Below are positions 59,282-64,000 of a DNA stretch of 64,000 nucleotides, in pieces. The notes under the pieces were generated by a model. The model saw nothing but the letters and a program-made list of their open reading frames with translations. It did no database searches and was not told where the DNA came from. Numbering within the stretch: position 1 is the stretch's first letter; the number at the start of each line of letters is the position of its first letter. Source of the stretch: Folioceros fuciformis (taxonomy: Eukaryota > Anthocerotophyta > Anthocerotopsida > Anthocerotales); NCBI GenBank assembly GCA_049999805.1, contig JBNGIO010006237.1:225671-289670 (forward strand). Direction: 5' to 3'. A program made the position numbers and the translations under genes.

Positions 59282-60805
59282 CTAATTACAGATTACAGGT
59301 TCCCTTCCTGGCTGAGCCTGGACAGGGAACGCAAGGAAGAAGAGGTTCGGCAATGTACCGTGGTAGCAAGGACCACATGAGTTGGATACCACGGCTGAGG
59401 GAGCACAGGCATACCTCTGCTGCCCCAGCATGAAGAAAGCGGCCATGCTTAGAAACACATCAGATTCCCCACGACCGCTGTAGTTTTCCTGTACTGCAGC
59501 CAATATTAGAGGGGGACAGTGAAAATGTGCCTTCCTGATCTCCACGTAGACGGGTACAGACATGGCTGCACCATCCACCTCTGCTCCATGAATCTCCTGG
59601 CTCCCTTGTGGTACGCCGGGCACCTCCTGCTTTGCAGAGACAGCCAGAAAGGCTTGCAGGGCACACTTGGACAGACCAACTGCCTTGACTATGAAAACAA
59701 ACATTTTCTTCGACAGACAGGCAGCTTTGATCATAACCCCCAAACCATCCACAGCTCCTCGCATGCCCACTAGCCCTTTTCCAACCATGCTCACTACCCC
59801 ACCCTTCACGCTAGTCACAACTTCCACGACTGTCAAGGCATTTTTCGAGAGCTTGTATGTCTTCCTTAGGGTGCTCCAGTTCAAGAGATCCGAGATGCCA
59901 ATCTCGCCTCCGCCCTTCCCTACGCTCATGCTCATCTTCAAAATTTTCAGAACGGCTGCTGGAGCTTTGAGTTTCTTTACCATGACGGTTAGCACCTGAA
60001 ATTGATCTACGACCCCATCTTTTACACTTGAGGCAGCAGTCGATTTGCCTCTCAACCTTGTGTTGACAGCTTTCACAGCGGTAGCCACACCCTTCGACAC
60101 CTTTACACTCTTAACAACAATTTCGGCAGCTTTTAGGCCTGCGACAATTCCATTGCCATTCCCCAGGCCCTGCAGGAAATCTTCGGCCGGCATTCGCAAG
60201 CCCTCCAACACTCCCGTGGCGACTTTCACACCCTTAACTACTCCATCAGCAGCGTTGATATGCTTGGCTATTACTTTCACAGAAGGCTTCCCTGATATGC
60301 AGCCCAGATATTCACCTGCAACCTCTGCAGCTCCTAGCCCTACTGCAACACCCCCGATGGCTTTGCCGATTCCATTGGACGCACTAGGGGAGCAGGTTCC
60401 TGCACCTGCATTCGCGCCTGTCGATGACGGATTGTTAGAGACAATGTCTCTCCCAGAATCCGTCCGCTGCAGTTGAGATCCTTCACCAGGCCCATGAGAA
60501 TCCCGAACAGCTCTCAACCTATGACGTCGTGCCCGGCCAATCACGTCACTTCTCGCTCGTCCAATTCGCGTTGAGCTGCCCCGGGAATTGACCGAGGTCC
60601 TCAGTCCACAAAACCCTCCTGTTAACCCTCGGACGCTCCTGGTCTTCACTGTAAAGCTCCCATTGTATGCCTCGAACGAATCATTCCAGGAAGTGGACGA
60701 GCCCTGCAACCCTTTCAGGACCAGGTACGACACTTTGAAGCCGCTGAGAAACTGGGCGATGGTGCAGCCTTCACAGAAAGGGCGAAAGCCAAACTCCGGC
60801 CCCAT
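59282..60805 (-). CDS. 507-aa orphan ORF, Gly/Val/Lys-periodic protein
   Basis: I do not recognise this protein. The single open frame encodes 507 aa from ATG 60805. Residues 1-60 look folded (GFRPFCEGCTIAQFLSGFKV, SYLVLKGLQGSS), then comes an Arg/Ser-rich stretch with RIGRARSDVIGRARRHRLR. From about residue 150 to 380 runs a long series of short amphipathic segments rich in Val, Lys, Ala and Gly: GIGKAIGGVAVGLGAAEVAG, VVKGVKVATGVLEGLRMPAE, GIVAGLKAAEIVVKSVKVSK, VVEVVTSVKGGVVSMVGKGL. Short words such as VVKxVKVxxGV recur with no exact period. Cys/His appear mainly near the end. There is no signal peptide or zinc motif. It may be a single-exon lineage-specific gene; length without a stop on this strand argues for coding, but the opposite strand also has several open stretches. 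Confidence 0.5.
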   Translation of the reverse strand: MGPEFGFRPFCEGCTIAQFLSGFKVSYLVLKGLQGSSTSWNDSFEAYNGSFTVKTRSVRGLTGGFCGLRTSVNSRGSSTRIGRARSDVIGRARRHRLRAVRDSHGPGEGSQLQRTDSGRDIVSNNPSSTGANAGAGTCSPSASNGIGKAIGGVAVGLGAAEVAGEYLGCISGKPSVKVIAKHINAADGVVKGVKVATGVLEGLRMPAEDFLQGLGNGNGIVAGLKAAEIVVKSVKVSKGVATAVKAVNTRLRGKSTAASSVKDGVVDQFQVLTVMVKKLKAPAAVLKILKMSMSVGKGGGEIGISDLLNWSTLRKTYKLSKNALTVVEVVTSVKGGVVSMVGKGLVGMRGAVDGLGVMIKAACLSKKMFVFIVKAVGLSKCALQAFLAVSAKQEVPGVPQGSQEIHGAEVDGAAMSVPVYVEIRKAHFHCPPLILAAVQENYSGRGESDVFLSMAAFFMLGQQRYACAPSAVVSNSCGPCYHGTLPNLFFLAFPVQAQPGREPVICN

Positions 60806-61908
60806 TGTCCCCGCCTGAGCATCACTGCATCATTGCTGCTCCAAAGCTTTCTCAGCTCCTACTGGGCAAAAGCACCTTCCAACGACCAGGAGCTCAGCCA
60901 CTGGAAATGCCAGCACACAAAAACTGCTCCTCGTGACTGTCAGCGGAAACCCCAAAGCGGCTGGTAGACAACGTTGATACATAACGGTCGGTTAACAGCC
61001 TCCTTGCGCCCCTTCACCACCAGCCTTCCTAGCACGCTGGAGCCTGCGAACATTCGGAGGAAACCATGGGATCGGCATATGCAAGCCAGCAACGCATCGG
61101 CAACGGATCGCAACGAATATCTCATGCAGAATCTGGGGGTTTTAGGACACCGCAGGTCTGTAGGCCTCGTGGAGCTAACTACGTGGAGTTAAGTCTGGAG
61201 GTGAAAAGCCGCAGCTCACAGTAATCTTGCACTGTGTAAGCCTGGGCAAGAGGTTAAAACGCGTAGACGGTTTTTACCATTTCCTCTTCTTGCTTCCGCT
61301 TCTCTTCGTTCTGGCCAAGCCTGGCTTCCTCTGGATGGCAGGCAGGCTTGGCCATAATGGCGGGTAGCCTTCCTCTCGCCACTCTTGCCTTGAAGGTTGT
61401 TAGCTTCCAGGAAACAATCGCCTTGTGCGGGAATTCACATGGTTTGATGGTGGAATGTTTCATTCTCGTTAACGGTGGGGGGCTCTGGGTTTGCTTATGG
61501 TGATTGCTTTGGGTGTGCTTACTTTTGCTGTTGTGAGATGGCTGTTGCGTCACAAAGAATGCCAGTGGTACAGCGTTTCTCTGCGAAGACAAAAGGCAGT
61601 TGAGGTGGTTCATTCTTAGCGTTATTCTCATAAGGTCGACGACGCCCTTATAGTGGTTAGGTCGGTGTGCCAGCCATGACAGCACAGTGTGACACGAGGT
61701 CAAGGCGGGCAAAATGATCTGGTGACCGACTGGGTGGAAATTGGGCTGTGAGCCGGGTTGGAATATCCTATCCAGCGATCCGACAGTGTAACCCTCCTGA
61801 TATCCAGTCAGGTAACAATTTTGCCACGAGCGCTGTGTGGAGGATTCCAGGGGGTTGCATTTTTTCTTTTTTTTTTTGTCTTCTTGTGTTCACAGAAGTT
61901 CTGCAGTT
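60806..61908. other. intergenic region; doubtful minus-strand frame at 61254-61712
   Basis: 1.1 kb between the orphan ORF and the ankyrin gene. A 152-codon minus-strand frame (61712-61254) ends in a charged segment (EEARLGQNEEKRKQEEEMVK) that could be a last exon, but no start, partner exon or family was found. A T-rich tract at about 61859-61878 lies in the leader of the ankyrin gene. Confidence 0.45.
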
Positions 61909-64000
61909 ATGGATCCCAACGAAGAACGAGTGCTCAGAGGCATCACTCCAGCTGAGGCTCCAAGCGCAAGTGGTCTGCGCACTTCCACTTCTGAAGCAGC
62001 TACCAGCCAGGGCTTTGGCAGACCTCAATCTTCTCCTAGCGCTGCTGACAACCTCAATTTGCAGCGGTTCAAACATCTGAGAGGAGTAGGCAGCTCGCCA
62101 TCCAATAACTCCAGCGGCGTGCCTGGTCGTTCTGCTTTTTCAGGACTTGGAGGTGGAAGGACCTCCAGGGCCCTTCCAGTTGATAGCATGGTCTTCTTCA
62201 ACACGTCACCCGGTCGCGGGCAGGGGCAACCGACAACTGCTCCTGGGTACTCAAGATTAGCCGAGCAATCCTCTGCAGTATCTGCTGCCGATCATCTGGG
62301 TGGCATGCCCTCCCAAAATCCGACTGCCCCTAGGTTGCCACAGCCTCGGCGATCATCTTTGCCCAATCCGGTACTCAAACGGACCCTTCTGCAGCCTCAT
62401 GCTCCCGTGAGTCCTTCTGCTCATGCCTCAGCTACTCCGTGGCATGGACGAGGGGCAGAGAATGCAATTTTGAGCCCCAGAACGGGCGAACAAAACACCT
62501 ATTCAACACCCTACAAGGTGCGTTGGTCTCACCCTGCGACGCCGTTTTTCTGTTCTTGTCTCGCGTTCCTTGCTGATTCTGCGTCCTTTTGGTAAAGGCC
62601 TGTGGATGTGCGGATTCAATGCTTGCAAATCAAACTTGTGCAATTTCGAAACATACAAATGAGCCGTGGGCTTTTGAAACATGCTAGTTTCCTAGCAACA
62701 GTCGTCAAGACGGAACACAAACTCAGCATGATAGACATTTGCTGATCAGAAGCTTCGTTTTGAACAGCAGAATGTCCTAGTGGGACCAGCACAGATAGCC
62801 GATTCACTGAGAGCAGATATCGGACCTGGAGTTGGAACGGTGACTAGTTTAAACTCAGACGACGAAGGTCGTCCCTCAGTATTTCCTGCGAGACGGCATA
62901 CCTATCCCAATACACAACAATCATCTGAATCCATCATGCAAAAGCTGTCAATGACAAATCCTGTGGGTGGCGGCTTAGGAATCGGCTTGCAGCGATTAGG
63001 TCAGCCGATTCCCCAAGGCCCGCCTGGCATACACAGCCAACAAGAAAGGAACAATGCTGATGGAGTGAGTACTGAAAGGAGTGGAATGTCTAACATTGGG
63101 AGCTCCTCGGGCTCGCTTCCTGTGAGTGGCACCCTTGGCCAAGGTTAACAAACATCCATTTCACGCTTCTCTTAGTCGGCCGTTAAAAATGTGGTGCTCT
63201 GTGCTGTTTGCGCCGAATGGATAGGAGAAATATAACTTGCGCACACTTCTGTCGAATACGGGTCTGCGCTGTGGGCTTCGGGTACCATGTAAACGATTCC
63301 TTCGGGATGACGCTGGCCATTTGTATTGCAGTGCCTGCAGAGGATAGCTTGGAACAAGCCATTTTGGATCAGGATGTGGATAGAGTATCCTGGCTTTTGG
63401 AGGAAGGCCAGGACCCTAATAGAATTGGAAGTGCTACCAAGGTAAGCGTTCTTCCTCGATCAATGCCTGATAACGGATGGGAAGCTCATACGATGTCAAT
63501 CATAGCATGGGTGGAGAGTTTCAGGTTCGTCATCTTAAGCCTTTTTCATGAAACTTTTCTGCAGTGCCCCCTTTTGATTGCTGCCGTTGCTTCTGGCAAC
63601 GAGAGGATGGTGAAGACTTTGCTTGCTGCTGGTGCCAACACTGAAATCAAGGACAGCAAGCAATGCTCCGCACTGCATCATGCAACAGCTCGAGGTTTCA
63701 GGTCTTAAGGTCTTACCTCTTAATCTTGGTGAGGGTGGGTCTTACTTGGACTTAGTTGATGGACCTCTATAAAATATGTTGCTGTGAAGCCTTGGATTTT
63801 GTGTGATTAGCTTGTAAAGTGCGGTGTAGGAGCGTTATCATGGGACATGAGTGAGGGTTATGTATGTCACCTCTGTTGTGATCTAAAAGTCGCATTGTTG
63901 TGCATGCTAGGAACCTTGTGAAGGTTTTGCTTGTTGCGGGGGCTGATCTCTACGCAAAGACAGAGAGGGGTCACCTTCCTGTCCAACTTGCTACTGACAA
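61909..64000 (+). CDS. ankyrin-repeat protein with long Ser/Pro-rich N-terminus, 3'-partial
   Basis: Exons that join in frame are 61909-62517, 62768-63143, 63332-63441, 63565-63701 and 63911 to the right edge, giving about 440 codons so far. The first two exons encode some 328 residues of low-complexity Ser/Pro/Gly/Gln sequence (MDPNEERVLRGITPAEAPSA ... RRSSLPNPVLKRTLLQPHAP), probably disordered. Ankyrin repeats start with DSLEQAILDQDVDRVSWLLE, then CPLLIAAVASGNERMVKTLL with AAGANTEIKDSKQCSALHHA, and NLVKVLLVAGADLYAKTERG. The last repeat is cut by the window edge. What the C-terminus holds (for example a RING or other domain) is unknown, so no function is assigned. The exon 4 donor is chosen as CAG|GTCTTA because it restores the frame into NLVKVLL. 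Confidence 0.82.

Overview
The window is nuclear DNA from a land plant. Genes are split by short GT-AG introns (about 50-270 nt) and encode plant-type proteins: HEN1, a thylakoid copper ATPase of the PAA2/HMA8 type, PLS-class PPR proteins, a type I MADS-box protein, MED22, REC8, ATG9, GDP-mannose dehydratase and plant-type glutathione peroxidase. A PAS-domain hybrid histidine kinase, PLS PPR proteins with long tracts of near-identical repeats, and compact gene spacing suggest a non-flowering embryophyte (bryophyte or lycophyte grade). The species cannot be fixed from the sequence alone. No bacterial operon, CRISPR array or rRNA was seen.

Layout. 1-2912 (+): 3' part of HEN1. 3040-3360 (-): a small unidentified gene. 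4137-8578 (-): a complete 17-exon PAA2/HMA8 copper ATPase. 8579-15584: gene-poor, holding a badly broken PPR pseudogene (10930-13050, +) and decayed short duplications. 15585-18048 (+): a type I MADS-box gene with a very long Gln-rich tail built of coding minisatellites, interrupted by a 100-N assembly gap. 18238-20796 (-): an intact PPR gene, the paralogue of the pseudogene in opposite orientation. 21372-22247 (+): V-ATPase subunit D. 22965-24087 (-): a membrane-anchored 2H-phosphoesterase-like protein. 24175-26851: AT-rich repeat and retroelement debris. 26852-28083 (+): CBS-pair protein. 28819-30750 (+): plastid 3-oxoacyl-ACP reductase. 31015-31683 (-): MED22, divergent from REC8 (31938-36201, +). 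36484-38586 (-): ATG9, divergent from GMD (39196-40440, +) across a CATA microsatellite. 40683-41134: a 52-bp minisatellite. 43241-45750 (+): PAS hybrid histidine kinase. 46497-47812 (-): CUE/coiled-coil protein. 47813-54255: AT-rich island with a dead integrase gene and a second copy of the retroelement ORF remnant seen near 25.8 kb. 54256-55029 (+): intronless glutathione peroxidase. 57034-58871 (+): possible WOX13-like N-terminal motif without a homeodomain. 59282-60805 (-): a 507-aa orphan ORF. 61909-64000 (+): 5' part of an ankyrin-repeat gene that runs off the window.

The genes do not form one pathway; this is ordinary plant housekeeping and developmental content in a mosaic of GC-rich genic blocks and AT-rich repeat islands. 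The most unusual items are the inverted PPR gene/pseudogene pair, the expanding Q-rich repeats in the MADS gene, the homeodomain-less WOX13-like motif, the Gly/Val-periodic orphan ORF, and the shared retroelement relics.
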